Source of the DNA: an uncultured Bacilli bacterium
GTDB lineage: Bacteria > Bacillota_I > Bacilli_A > Mycoplasmatales > Mycoplasmoidaceae
DNA length: 55,785 nucleotides
Reading direction: 5' to 3'
Assembly: GCA_904501665.1 (NCBI GenBank)
Contig: CAJGBT010000002.1
Location: forward strand, 1-55,785
How positions within the stretch are numbered: the stretch's first letter is position 1; the number at the start of each line of letters is the position of its first letter. Made by a program: the position numbers and the translations under genes. Below, piece after piece: positions 1 through 12,105 of the stretch. The notes under the pieces were generated by a model. That model was not told the origin of the DNA and did not search any database. It saw only the letters and a list, made by a program, of their open reading frames with translations.

Positions 1-147
1 CATATCTCACTCAAACTCATATAGTTGTTTAAGTGGAGTGTCAAGCTGTATTTTTTTAATTATCAGTGCGACCTGTGATGGTCTATGTCATTGTCCCATA
101 TCTTCCCCATTTCTGGGCAATTTATCTCAAACACTCTAATTAGAAAC
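1..147 (+). mobile_element. Decayed end of an IS element (transposase C-terminal remnant)
   Basis: No intact gene. The stretch GGGCAATTTAT at 115-125 and the bases that follow match, with a few differences, the 3' end of the transposase fragment at the far end of this window (minus strand, about 55671 downwards). GATGGT at 77-82 also lines up with the Asp-Gly codons of that fragment. Read in the matching frame the remnant is interrupted and shifted. The stretch is visibly richer in G+C than its surroundings. Interpretation as an old IS copy rests on this internal similarity only. Confidence 0.4.
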
Positions 148-179
148 AAAAACCCCCTACATTAATTGAGGAGGTTTTT
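148..179. terminator. Bidirectional-type terminator after tuf
   Basis: An inverted repeat pairs CCCCCT (153-158) with AGGAGG (169-174), one mismatch, around a 10-base loop. It is flanked by A5 on one side and T6 on the other, so the transcript forms a GC stem followed by U residues in either direction. It lies 30 bases beyond the tuf stop codon and is the clearest rho-independent terminator in the window. Confidence 0.8.
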
Positions 180-208
180 TGTAATAAATATTTTAAAGTT
201 TGTTAAAA

Positions 209-1393
209 CTATTTCATAATTTTAGTAACTGTACCAGCACCAACTGTTCTACCACCTTCACGGATAGAGAACTTAGAACCAACTTCAATTGCAACAGGAG
301 CAATAAGATCAACAGTAATTGTAGTGTTATCACCTGGCATAATCATTTCCACACCTTGTTTTAAAGTGATTGCACCAGTAACATCTGTTGTTCTAAAGTA
401 AAATTGTGGTCGGTATCCTTTAAACATTGGAGTATGTCTTCCACCTTCTTCTTTCTTTAAAGCATAAATTTCTGCTTCAAATTGTGTGTGAGGTGTAATA
501 GTTCCTGGTTTAGCTAAAACTTGTCCACGTTCTACATCTTCTTTTTTAGTACCACGTAATAAAATACCAGCATTATCACCAGCTTCTGCATAATCTAATT
601 GTTTTCTAAACATTTCAATTCCTGTAGCAACTGTTTTTTGAGTTGGTTTTAAACCTACAATTTCAACTTCATCATTGATATTTAAACGTCCTCTTTCAAC
701 TCTACCAGTAACAACAGTTCCACGACCTGAAATTGTGAAAACATCTTCAATTGCTAATAAGAATGGTTTATCTACATCTCTAACTGGAGTAGGAATATAT
801 TCATCAACAGCTTTCATTAATTCATGAATTTGTTTTTCATATTCAGCATTCCCTTCAAGAGCTTTTAGAGCTGAACCTCTAATCACAGGCGCACCATCTC
901 CATCAAACCCATAAGATTTTAATAGATCACGAATTTCCATTTCTACTAAATCTTGCATTTCTTTATCAGCCATCATATCACATTTGTTTAGGAAAACAAC
1001 AATTTTAGGAACTCCTACTTGACGGGCTAAAAGAATGTGTTCTCGTGTTTGAGGCATTGGACCATCAGTTGCAGCAACTACTAGAATAGCACCATCCATT
1101 TGAGCAGCACCAGTAATCATATTTTTTACATAGTCAGCATGGCCAGGACAGTCTACGTGTGCATAGTGTCGAGCATCAGTTTGATATTCAACGTGTGCTG
1201 TATTAATAGTGATTCCTCTTTCTTTTTCTTCAGGAGCACTATCAATAGAAGCATAATCCATTGCTTTGGCTTTTCCACTTTTAGAAAGCACAGTACAAAT
1301 CGCAGCAGTTAATGTGGTTTTACCATGGTCAATATGACCAATTGTACCAATATTAACGTGCGGTTTACTTCGGTCAAATTTTTCTTTTGCCAT
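209..1393 (-). CDS. tuf: Elongation factor Tu
   Basis: EF-Tu is the GTPase that delivers aminoacyl-tRNA to the ribosomal A site. The 394-residue length is standard. The GTPase motifs are all visible: GHIDHGKT near residue 19, DCPGHADY near 81 and NKCDMM near 136. Domain 2 and 3 signatures (GRGTVVTGRVERG, KFSIREGGRTVGAGTVTK) follow. The start ATG is preceded by AAAGGA at a good distance. The gene is followed by the strong hairpin terminator at 148-179. It lies alone, with 78 bases separating it from the ABC exporter upstream. Identity is certain. Confidence 0.99.
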   Translation of the reverse strand: MAKEKFDRSKPHVNIGTIGHIDHGKTTLTAAICTVLSKSGKAKAMDYASIDSAPEEKERGITINTAHVEYQTDARHYAHVDCPGHADYVKNMITGAAQMDGAILVVAATDGPMPQTREHILLARQVGVPKIVVFLNKCDMMADKEMQDLVEMEIRDLLKSYGFDGDGAPVIRGSALKALEGNAEYEKQIHELMKAVDEYIPTPVRDVDKPFLLAIEDVFTISGRGTVVTGRVERGRLNINDEVEIVGLKPTQKTVATGIEMFRKQLDYAEAGDNAGILLRGTKKEDVERGQVLAKPGTITPHTQFEAEIYALKKEEGGRHTPMFKGYRPQFYFRTTDVTGAITLKQGVEMIMPGDNTTITVDLIAPVAIEVGSKFSIREGGRTVGAGTVTKIMK

Positions 1394-1471
1394 AAGTTAA
1401 AATCCTTTCATTAATTTTAAAACACATAAATAATAACATATTTTATTATTTAATTGATATTTTTTTATATT

Positions 1472-3448
1472 TTATTGTACTTTATCTAAATCATTATTAG
1501 AGGCTTTTGTCATTTTTGCATAAAAACCATTGTGTTCAATTAATTGTTTATGATTACCAGATTCTAAGAGATTACCATCCTTGATCACAACTATATTATC
1601 TGCATCTCTAATTGTTGATAAACGGTGAGCAATTACAAAAGAAGTTCGACTTTTCATTAATTTATTCATTGCAATTTGAATATCTTTTTCTGTTTTAGTA
1701 TCAACATAACTAGTAGCTTCATCTAAAATAATGATTTTTGCTTTAGATAAAAACGCTCGAGAAATAGCAATTAGTTGTTTTTCTCCTTCTGAAATTAATT
1801 CCTCCCCATTTTCTACTTTAGTATTATATCCATTTGGTAATTGAGTAATAAATTTATGAGCATTTGCTAATTTTGCAGCTTTAATTACTTCTTCATCAGA
1901 AGCGTTTGGTCTAGCTATTCGGATATTTTCCATAATTGTATCTGAGAATAAGTAAGAGTCCTGTAATACAATCCCGATTTCTTTTCTAATTGATTTACGT
2001 GAATATTGTGAAATGTCCTTACCATCTATAAGAATTTGACCTTGATTAATATCATAAAATCTAGTTAACAAACTAATAATAGTTGTTTTTCCAGATCCTG
2101 TTGGACCAACAATGGCATTCATACTATTTGGTTTAGCAACAAAAGAAATGTTATTTAAAACCATTTTACTAGGAGTATAACCAAAACTAACGTTTTTAAA
2201 TTCAATCAATGGTTTTCCAAACTTAATATTTTTATTTTGAACTGTTTCATTTGGTTGAGATAAAATTTCATTAACTCTTTTTAAAGCAGCAAATGCTAAT
2301 TGGAATTGATTGAATAAAGTAAAAATAGTAGAAATTTGACTAGTAACATTTCTTAAAAACATCACAAACATTGAAACAACTATTGCCGGAAATTTTAATT
2401 GTGAAATAGCAGTAATGCTTACTACATCAGGAGCATATATCAATAAAATAACTTGTAAACATGCAATTATACAAATAGTGAAATTATTGATAAAGTTATT
2501 ATAAGGAAAAATAACTCCGGAAATTGCTTGGGCACGTGTACTAACGTTTTTCAAACCATCATTCTTAATTTTAAAGATGTCAATAACTTGTTTTTCAAAT
2601 CTAAATAAAGATGTCATTTTGTGAGCTGATATAAATTCTTCAGTATCACTGTTGATATCACCTAAAATTTTTTGTTGTTTTAAAAAATAAGGTTGTGACT
2701 TACGAATAAAAAATAAAATAAATACAAATAAAATCGGAATTAAGACAATTGAAATTGCAGCTAATACAGGGTTGATCAAGAAAATAGAGATTATTACACC
2801 AATAATAGTAAAAGAAGCATTGATAACTTGTCCAATAGATTGTGAAAATGTGACTACAATTGCATCAACATCGTTAGTAAAACGACTTAATAAATCTCCA
2901 GTACTCATTGTATCTAAATATGAAATTGATAATTTTTGTAATTTATTGGCTAAATCATACCTTACAAAATATCCAATATTCTGTGCTGTCCTAACTAATA
3001 AATAACTTTGTAAGTATTGACATAAAAAAGAAGTTAAATACATTGATGCAAAAATAATAATTAAATAAACAAAACGCATCGTTGATCTAGTGCCTGGATC
3101 AAAGACTAAGTTACTTAAAATATCTTGCAACGCTAAACCCAATATAAATAACCCAAAAATTTGTGAAAAAGTTATTAAAATAGTTAATAAAAAAGCAACA
3201 ATCAATAATCATTTATTTTTAGCTGAATACTTATAAAGTAATTGGAAAGATTCTTTTGCTAATTTAAAAAAGTTAGTTTTTTCACCAAATTTAATGTTAA
3301 CTTCAATTGATCCATCTAAACAATCGTTCTTAGATGCTTCATTAATATTATATTGCTTCAGTAATTTTAAAATTTCATTTCTTGATATTTTTGACATATT
3401 TTCATTTGTTTTTAATTGTTTATTGTTAACTAAATTATTTGTTTCCAT
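1472..3448 (-). CDS. ABC exporter half-transporter, subunit 2 (extra N-terminal module)
   Basis: 658-residue fusion of a six-helix membrane domain and an ATPase, typical of heterodimeric multidrug/lipid exporters (LmrCD/BmrCD type). Visible are Walker A GPTGSGKTT, Q-loop QDSYLF, signature LISEGEKQ, Walker B IIILDEAT and H-loop AHRLS. The signature SEGEKQ departs from LSGGQ, which is usual for the degenerate partner of a pair. ATG at 3448 is chosen because GGAAGG precedes it; a GTG at 3466 is also in frame. One TGA (3206-3208) reads as Trp. Residues about 20-60 form a module not normal for ABC exporters and nearly identical to small proteins at 50.1-51.1 kb. The substrate is unknown. The gene follows its partner after 4 bases, so they form one operon. 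Confidence 0.93.
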
Positions 3449-3452
3449 AAAA

Positions 3453-5273
3453 CTAACCTTCCACACTCATTGCTTGTGAATCATATATTTTTTTATAAAT
3501 TCCCTTAGCATCTTTCATTAATTCATTATGCTTACCATGTTGAACAATCTTACCATCATCTAAAACAATAATTTGGTCACATGATTGGATACTTCTAACT
3601 TTTTGACTTACAAAAATAACAGTTGTTCCTTTAAAGTTCTTGTTTAAATTATTGATTATTTTTCTTTCAGTAATTGCATCAAGTGCACTAGTAGAATCAT
3701 CAAAAATTAGGATCTTTGGTCTCTTAATTAAGGCACGAGCAATAGAAATTCTTTGTTTTTGTCCCCCAGATAAATTAGATCCTCGTTGTTCAACTCTTGC
3801 ATCATATTTATTAGGTTTGCTTTCAATAAATTCAGCTGCTTCTGCTCAATTAGCTGCTTGTTTAATTTCACTCATTGTTGCATTCTGTTTACCAGCTAGA
3901 ATATTTGACTTCATTGTTCCTTGTAATAATATTTTTTCTTGGATAGAAACTGAAATATTATCTCTTAATGATTCTAGATCTAAATCCTTAACGTTAACAT
4001 CAGAAACAATCACTTCACCTTTTTGAACATCATAAAGTCTAGTAATTAAATTAACTAGGGTGCTCTTTCCAGAACCGGTTTGACCAATAATGCCTAATCA
4101 TTCCCCTTCTTTAATAGAAAGATTAATATTTTTTAAAACATCTTTACCTTCGAAATAAGCAAAAGAAACATTTTTAAAATCAATGTTTCCTTTTTTCATT
4201 TTTTTACCTGACTTGTTGTTTTTAATTAATGGTTCAGTTTCAATTGCTTCAAAAATACGATTTGAAGAAACTTTACCACGTGATAATGTAAAAACATACA
4301 TTCCCACTAAGGTCATTCCTACCATTATTAACATAAAGTATTGAATAAATGACATCACAATTCCTATAAGATCCTTAGTTTTTTTCAATTCATCTCCTGA
4401 TACAGGTTTGCTATTTATTATATACACCCCTGCAAAAGTAATAATAAAAACTGTTGCTAGATTCATTACAAAAAATGATAAAGGCATAATTACACAAAAT
4501 AAACCCTCTGCTCTAATCGAAATTTTTCTTAAATTATCATTACCACTTTGATATTTTTTTGCTTGCTTCTTTTCTAGATTAAAGGCACGAATGATTTTAT
4601 TACCAATAATATTTTCACTCATAATAGCATTATTAACATCCATAGCCTGTCTTGTTTTATGAAAAATAGGCATCCCTTTTTTCACTAACAATAAAGCAAT
4701 AATTAAGAAAATAATAATTAAAGCATATGCTGAAGTCATTGATCAAATTATTGGATTACCATCAAAAATAGCAATTTGGATAATAGATAAAGTAAAACCT
4801 CCAATAACAAAACAAATAGATTTAATTGCAATTGAGAAGGTATTTAATAAAAATGTTTGTACATTTGTAACATCAGATGTCACTCTTGTTAATAAAGAAG
4901 AAGGTGTTAAATTATCAATATCTTTGGAACTTAAATATTGAATATGTGAAAATAATTTTAAACGCAAGTTAGTTGATATATTAATAGATAATTTAACACT
5001 AAAAAAAGTATAAAGAATTGCAAAAAGTAAGCTAAAAGCAGAAAGACCACACATTACTCCAAATAGATATCAAGGAATGCTATTTGGTGATATAGGATTA
5101 TTTTCTTGAGGAATAGCATTTAAAATTCTAGCAAATACAAATGGATTCATTAAATCACAGATAGATGCAAGGATGGTAAAGATAATTGCACATGTAGCAA
5201 AAATTTTATCTTTTTCTTCCATTAACTTTAATAATTTAATAAAATTACTTGTTTTTTTAGCGACTTTTTCCAT
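3453..5273 (-). CDS. ABC exporter half-transporter, subunit 1
   Basis: 606-residue membrane-ATPase fusion, the other half of the exporter. The N-terminal half has about six hydrophobic segments. The C-terminal half has Walker A GQTGSGKST, Q-loop region SIQEKILLQG, signature LSGGQKQR, Walker B ILIFDDSTSALD and an H-loop position occupied by Gln (FVSQKVRS). The intact LSGGQ together with a D-for-E change after Walker B and the missing His suggests the two ATP sites of the dimer are not equivalent, as in LmrCD-type pairs. Four or more TGA codons are read as Trp. There is no clear ribosome binding site before the ATG, which lies 14 bases after miaA. Confidence 0.92.
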
Positions 5274-5287
5274 AATAAATAAAAAAA

Positions 5288-6211
5288 TTATAATACTTTT
5301 TTATTTTTTTGAAAAAAATTTTGGATGCTCTTTTGTAATTTTAAATAATCATCAGTCAAAACATTAAATTTTAGTTGTTGATTATGATACTTATTTTTAT
5401 TTCAAGTTAATTGTCTTTTGGCATAATTTCTAACTTTTTTTTGAATTTGTTCAAGTGGGACATTTTTGTGATTAACAATACTACTTAAGATTTCAAGATA
5501 TCCTAATGCTTTAAATGCTTGCAACTTTCCTACATTAGAATCTTTTTGATATAAATTTTCTACCTCTTGTACTCAACCATTATCAATCATATCAATAACT
5601 CTTTGGTTAATCTTTTGATAAAGTATTTGCCTTGGTAAATAAGTTTCTATAATTAAACAATCATAAATATATTGATCATTTTGTTTGGGAATACTACTTT
5701 TAGGTTGTTGTAGTTCTTTAATAATTTGGGCTGCACGGATAATCCTTTGCTTATTGTTAAACCCTATTTTTTGAGCTTCTATAGGGTCATGTTGCAAAAC
5801 ATAGTTATAAATAGCTTCATAAGTTCATGAATCAAAAAAGTTGTTTGCTAGTCGGCTACTTACTTTTGTTAGATCATATCCCTTAATAACTGCATCAATA
5901 TATAAATTACTTCCACCACATATAATAATTTTTTTATTTGTTGTTTTAGTGATTTTTTCAATTAATTCATAACAAAGTTTTTGATATATAGCAACATCAA
6001 ACTCATCATAAATTGAAAAACAATCAATTAGTTTAATAGGTGTATTAATAATGTCATCTTGATTTGGTTTATTAATGCCAATATTTAATTCTTGGTAGAC
6101 TTGAAAACTATCAGCATTAATTACAATAGCATCAAAATCTTTTGCTATTTTTTTTGCTAAAGTTGTCTTTTTTGTAGCAGTTGCTCCTAAGATAACAATT
6201 ATTTTTTGCAT
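5288..6211 (-). CDS. miaA: tRNA dimethylallyltransferase
   Basis: MiaA adds the dimethylallyl group to N6 of A37 in tRNAs reading UNN codons, using dimethylallyl diphosphate. That fits the MEP-pathway gene ispG at the other end of the window. 307 residues, normal length. Visible motifs are the N-terminal P-loop region, DSFQVYQELNIG (substrate-binding), GGSNLYIDAVI and a C-terminal WVQEV...ALGYLE stretch. The P-loop reads GATATKKT instead of the usual GxTxxGKT/S, so the second conserved Gly is Lys here. The start at 6211 begins right at the fold; a longer in-frame reading to 6268 would overlap the upstream gene. No clear Shine-Dalgarno is seen. Confidence 0.93.
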
Positions 6212-6215
6212 ATTA

Positions 6216-6986
6216 CTAGTGTACCAAACTAAATCAAAATAAAAAAATAGCAAAGGCGCTAGAAACATTTAAGGAATCAATATTTTTTATGTCAATGAAA
6301 AGTTGTTCATTAGATAATTCAATTGCTTCATTTGGTAATCCCTTGGATTCATTACCAAATAATAAAGCCATTTTTTTTAAATTCTTTTGATATTGATGTA
6401 ATTTATGAGCATTTTTGCTTAAACAAGTTGCTATTATTGTTACTCCGTGAGATTGCAATAAGGAAATTAAATCTAATAAATTATCATAATAATTAATTTG
6501 CAGTTTAAAAATTGAGCCCATATTACCCCTAATTACTTTTTCATTAAATAAAGAAACACTATCTTTACTAATAAATAGATGAAAGAAATCAAAAGCTATC
6601 GCTGTCCTTAATATGTTGGCCATATTTAAAGGATTTTGGATTTGATCTAAAATTAGATATTTATTGATATCTTTGTTTATTGCAAAGTTTGAAATATGAT
6701 ATTTGATTACTAATACAATCTTGTTTATTGATTTTATATTAGTAATTTTTTTAATAATGGCTGGTGGACAAATAATTACTTTATCTTGATAAGAACTTAA
6801 TCAATTCTTATTTTGATCATATCAAGCTTGTAGAACAAAAATATGTTGAATATCAAATTTTTTAGAATCAATGATCTCTTTAATAACTTTAAAAGATTCA
6901 ATTAACATTAAATTATCATGTTTAGTTAATTGTTTTATTAACGATTTTATCAGAGGGTTTTGTAATGATGTAATTTTTTGAGCCAT
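6216..6986 (-). CDS. SpoU/TrmH-family RNA 2'-O-methyltransferase
   Basis: 256 residues. Transfers a methyl group from S-adenosylmethionine to a ribose 2'-OH in rRNA or tRNA. The three SPOUT motifs are recognisable: NPLNMANILRTA (motif 1), LLFGNESKGLP (motif 2) and IDSLNVSSAFAI (motif 3), forming the knotted SAM site. An N-terminal substrate-binding region (LIESFKVIKEI) resembles RlmB/TsnR relatives, so 23S rRNA is the likeliest target, but the exact nucleotide cannot be deduced. The start ATG begins one base after the lepA stop codon, indicating translational coupling. Several TGA codons are read as Trp. Confidence 0.88.
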
Positions 6987-6987
6987 A

Positions 6988-8784
6988 TTAATCACTTAAA
7001 ACTTTAACAAAAACATCTTGAGGTACATTTACTGAACCAATTGCTTTCAAACGTTTTTTTCCTTCTTTTTGTTGTTCAAGTAATTTCTTTTTTCTGGTAA
7101 TATCACCACCATAACATTTAGCTAAAACATTTTTGCGTATTGCTTTAATAGTTTCACGAGCAATAATTTTGCCACCAATTGCTGCTTGAATTGGAATTTC
7201 AAACTGATGCTTAGGTATTAAATCTTTTAGTTTTTCACAAATTACTTTTGATTTTTTATAAGCAAAATCATAGTGAGTAATAAAACTTAGGGCATCAACT
7301 TTTGCTCCATTTAATGAAATATCTACTTTTACTAATCGATCTTGTTGATAACCTATCAATTCATAATCCATGGTTGCATATCCTTTAGAAATTGATTTTA
7401 AACGATCAAAAAAAGAATACATAATCTCCCCTAATGGGATTTGATATATTAATTTTCTTCTAGTTTGATCAATGTATTCTAGGTTTTGATAAGTACCACG
7501 AAAATCTTGACATAATTCCATAATACCTCCAAGATATTCTTCAGGAACAATGATTGTTAATTTGCAAATTGGTTCTTGAATCTGTTTAATAATTGTTGGA
7601 TCTGGCAAATTGGTTGGATTATCAATGTTTTCAATTTGTCCATTAGTCTTTATTACTTTATAGTTAACACTAGGTGCTGTTGTAATTAAATCAATATTAA
7701 ATTCTCGAGAAATTCTTTCTTTAATCACATCCATATGTAATAATCCTAAAAAGCCACATCTAATACCAAAACCTAGTGCCTTGGATGTTTCATATTCATA
7801 AACTAATGAGGCATCAGATAGAGCAATCTTTTCCATCGCTTCCTTCATATCTTCATATTTATTTGTATCAATTGGATATAAACCACAATAAACCATTGGT
7901 AAAATCTTTTTATAACCAGGTAAGGGATTAAGAGCTGGATTTTCTTGAGTTGTAATAGTATCACCAACGGCAACATCTTTAATATTCTTTATCGCTGCTG
8001 TAATTCATCCAACTTCACCAGAGACTAATTGCTCTTTATTAATAATGTGTGGTGTTCTAATCCCTAATTCAGTGACAGTAAAAATACTATTAGTAGACAT
8101 CATTTTAATTTTATCTCCAACCTTAACTTTTCCTTGTTTAACTCTAATAAAACATACTACACCTTTATAAGTATCATAATAGGAATCAAAAATTAATGCT
8201 TGTAATGGATTGTGATCATTACAATTACTTGGTGGTGGTATAAATTTAACAATGGCTTCTAATACATCATTAATATTAAGACCTGTTTTGGCTGAAATAC
8301 ATGGAGCACTAGTAGTATCTAAACCAATAATATTTTCAACATCTTTTTTAACTTTTTCTAAATTAGCAGATGGTAAATCTATTTTATTAAAAACAGGAAT
8401 TATTTCTAGATTATTCTCTAAAGCTAAATAAACATTACTTAAAGTTTGAGCTTCAATACCTTGAGCTGCATCAATAATTAATAATGCGCCTTCACATGCT
8501 GCTAAACTTCTAGAAACTTCATAAGTAAAGTCAACATGACCAGGGGTATCAATGAGATGAAAAATATATTCTTGATGATCCTTAGCTAAATATTTAATTT
8601 GAATAGCATTCAATTTGATAGTAATACCACGTTCTCGTTCAATCTCCATTGAGTCAAGAATTTGATTTTGCATTTCTCTTTTTGATAATGTATTAGTGGC
8701 TTCAATTAATCTATCACTTAAGGTAGATTTTCCATGATCAATATGAGCAATAATTGAAAAATTACGAATTAAATTTTTATTCAT
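6988..8784 (-). CDS. lepA: Elongation factor 4 (LepA)
   Basis: 598 residues, the usual LepA length. A ribosome-associated GTPase related to EF-G that affects ribosome assembly and elongation under stress. It has HIDHGKST (P-loop), DTPGHVDF (switch II) and NKIDLPSA (G4) at the N-terminus, and the LepA-specific C-terminal domain rich in Lys/Arg (GGDITRKKKLLEQQ, GKKRLKAIGSVNVPQDVF). One TGA region near 7900-8004 is read through as Trp. It is the third gene from the end of a run that starts with the charged proteins at 12.9 kb and continues to the ABC exporter. Confidence 0.98.
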
Positions 8785-8812
8785 AATTTTAATTATAAAT
8801 TAAGAAAATAAA

Positions 8813-11626
8813 TTATCTAATTTTCTTACCAATTACTTCATCTAAGAAAACTTTCTTTTCTTCACCAGAAAGAGCTAAATGTTTTGTTTTTTTAGAAACT
8901 ACTTTAGTTTTAGCATCTTGTTCATGATTGATACTTAATTTTCTTTGAATTTTTTGAATGAATAAATTTTGATCTTTTTCACTCATTGGTAAAGGTTTTA
9001 TATCTCGTTTTTTTGTTGTGGTGTTTTTAGTAATCTTAGTTTCAGTTTTTTTAGAATTATTTTCAACTGCTTCTTTTACATTTTGACCAAAACGTTTTTT
9101 GGCATTATTAATAGTTTCAAATTTTTCTGAATGACTATTAAAAATTTCTTTTTGTAATAAGATAACTTCAGCATCAGTTTTAATATTATTGGCAATTTTC
9201 ATTTGTTTTTTGAAATTAGCATTAGCAATATTTATTTCTTCAGCTTCAAATTTTGCAATTTTACTTAGTGCTTTTTCTAATTCATTTTTAGCTAATTCTT
9301 TTAATACTGCACTACGTTTATAAGGATCTTCAATTGATCTAAATTTATCTAAGACAACAATTTCATCATAACCTGAAATAGGCATATTTTTATTTAGTGT
9401 TTTTGCCAATAATAGCTCATGTTCTTTTAATCTTGTAGAAGCTATAACTCTATTATTTTCATAATCAGTTCTTATCTTAATATTTTGTGAAGCAGATGCT
9501 TTTGGATTAATTAGCACTGGTAAATTTGCAATTGAAATTTTATCTTCTGGGTTTTTGTTATTAAATGCTTGAATTTTTCTAATAATAAGAGAGATTTTTT
9601 GGTTTTGAACATTATAAAGTTTTGTTTCTTCTTGTTTTATTTGTTGTTTATATAATGCAACATTTTGATAGTGTCGTTTGTGTTCATTTGCAATTGCTTG
9701 TTCACAACTTTCAAGAATTTCTTTACCTCTAATAAAATGCATATTCTTAGCATGTTCAACTGCTTTTTCATATTTTTTATTTTTCTTATCACATGCTTTT
9801 TTATAATCTTGATCAATTCTAATAGTTTGATTATTAAAATAAACTAAATTTCTTTGATTAATTGCATCTTGTTGTCTTCTTAACTTATCTGATAATTCAA
9901 TTCTTTTTTTAGCTTCAATTTTTTCATCAACAAGATAGTAGTACAATTTAAAAACTCTACCTAATTCATCTTTGATAAAATATAAATTTTCATCATTTCT
10001 TTCAAAACTATCTAAATTATAGGTATTAAATTTAAAAAGAATTTTGTCCAAATATAAGCCATTTTGGTGGAATAAATTAATGTTTTCTTGAACAATATCA
10101 GAATCAATTAATTGCTTGTAATCAGCATATAGCTTTTTCATTTTAGCAGGTGAATAGAATTTTTTTCTATCTTTAATTGATTGAGTCATGTTATTTCATG
10201 ATTCACTAAATGAATTAATAAATGAAGTTTGTTTAGATTTTTTAGGATTCATTTCATCATCTAAAATTTCAGTTCTATTAGCGAAGAAATTTTTTCTATC
10301 ATCCTGATAGTTATTATGATAATCAACATTAGTTAAATAATTAATTTTGTAATAACCATTTCCTAAGTTAGTGATATTATAATCATCATTTTTTTCAATT
10401 GCTTTAAGAACTCGTTCTCATTTATGAATTGAATGTATAATTTCTCTTTTTGAATATTCATCTTCAATATCTCTTTTTCTAACACTAAGAGATGACCTTT
10501 CTTCAACAGGTTCATATGTTTCATATAATTGATGTAAAGAACGGTAGTCATTAGCAAATTTCTTTGCATCTTCAATGATCATAAATTTTTCTTTATTAGC
10601 ATTTAAAATATTATTTTTGTTTTTATAATTTACTACCATATATTTCCTTTGGTACTTATTTTTACCCAAAGAATCTTTATAAGAATATATTTCTTCTAAT
10701 TTTTTATAAACTTCATCATCTTTTTTAGTTAAAGCCATAAACTTTTCATAAATTGCTTTTTCTTTAGCAGTTAACTTATTATAATTAATGCTACTTAAAG
10801 CCCTTTTAATTTTACCTGTTTCTGATGTAAGAATTTCTTCATTTGAATCATAAACTTTATACTTATAAGAAATCTTTGAAATATCTTGGTTTGAAACTTT
10901 TTCATTGTATTTTTTACCAACAGAATAATTCTTGATTTTTTTATCCATATTTGATGCTTTTAAGGCACGAATTTCTTTTTCCTTGTCTAAATGAGCTAAA
11001 CGTTTGTTCTTGTTTGCGTTCAAATTTAAAATATCAATTTCATGGTTATAAGATAAACGTGCAAGTGTTTCTTTTAATTCCTCATCATTCTTTTCAATTA
11101 ATAATGGTTTGCTTTTCTTAATTCTTTTTAAAGTTTCATCATGTCTTTTTTGTTCACTTGTAGCACATTCATGCATAGCTACAAGTAAATTAGCTTTACC
11201 AATTTTATAAGCAGATGAAACATGAGCAGCAACAATATCTCTTTCTTTTTCTAATGCAATTTTTTGAAGATTAATTGCATATTTTCTATTAGCTTCTTTT
11301 TCAACACTATAAGCTTTTTTATTCGCTGTATGATAAGCATATTCATATTTTGAAGGATTAAATTTTTTAACAACAAATAAGTCATCTACATATTTTTCAA
11401 GATCACAACAATCATATCCTAAAGGAATAAATCCTTCATGGTCACTTTTGTCATCCTTAACAAAATAAACATTTTTATTGTTGTAAATTTTTAGTGACAA
11501 GTTATCATTTATTCTTCTATTAGCTAATTCCTTAGAAGAACTACTCCTACCTTTATAACTTGAAACCATTAGACTATGTTCTTGTTTTTTTGATACTTTT
11601 TTTTGTTGTTTTTTCTTAGCTGCCAT
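8813..11626 (-). CDS. Large Lys/Glu-rich protein of unknown function (937 aa)
   Basis: A single frame of 938 codons when TGA is Trp; two internal TGAs would split it under the standard code. No family recognised. It is very rich in Lys, Glu, Asn and Ile, with long predicted helical stretches and no membrane segments or signal peptide, so it is probably cytoplasmic. Two related segments are visible. NVYFVKDD is followed by a helix containing EQKRH (first third). NLYFIKDE is followed by a helix containing NEHKRH (about residue 500 onwards). This suggests internal duplication. A scaffold or cytoskeletal role is a guess from composition. It lies 28 bases before lepA and follows two other charged unknown genes in one apparent operon. 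Confidence 0.85.
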
Positions 11627-11656
11627 AATTTATTTTCTCCCTCATTATATTAAGAA

Positions 11657-12070
11657 TTAAATCTTAAATTTATCATCATCAAAACCAGTAATTCTAGCTC
11701 ATTTTTTTACTGGAGTAAGTTGTGATGGTTTTGTAATATTAATATTGTCGTATAGATTAATACCACTATATTTGAAAGGCTTATAAATATCAAAGTTATT
11801 TAAAATATCATATTTTTCATATTCTTGATCTTCATAATCAAAATTTATTCGTGGTAATGATATTTCATTACTAAAAATACTATTTCGATTAATTTTTTTA
11901 AACCTTTTTTGAAATGAATCAGAATTTAGATTTAGACCTGAATAATTTAATTCTTGAAAATCGTTAGGAACATTGATTGAAATTGCTTTAATTTTCTTAT
12001 CAATTTTTGTTAAATTTATTGGTTTAAACTCAGCTTTAGCTATAAAATTAAATTCTTTTTCATTTGCCAT
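11657..12070 (-). CDS. Small acidic/basic protein of unknown function
   Basis: 137 residues, ending with a segment read through a TGA (KKWARITGFDDDKFKI). Rich in Asn, Asp, Lys, Phe and Tyr, with no membrane segment and no recognised domain. It begins MANEKEFNFIAKAEFKP. It sits between two other unknown charged proteins, separated by about 30 bases on each side, which argues that the three act together. The start ATG is preceded by AAGGAAAT-like purines. Function unknown. Confidence 0.75.
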
Positions 12071-12105
12071 AAGTATTAATTTCCTTGTTGTGAATCTAAT
12101 TTATT

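Noticed and set aside
3640..4026. 128-codon plus-strand open frame within the ABC exporter gene
   Set aside because: It is antisense to the ATPase domain of subunit 1, whose motifs are intact on the minus strand. No binding site or family match.
1472..5273. Apparent frameshifts and stop codons in the exporter genes
   Set aside because: Every interruption is TGA, which is Trp in this genome; the frames are continuous.
10363..10575. 70-codon frame overlapping the 937-residue protein
   Set aside because: It lies out of frame within a continuous code-4 gene and has no independent support.
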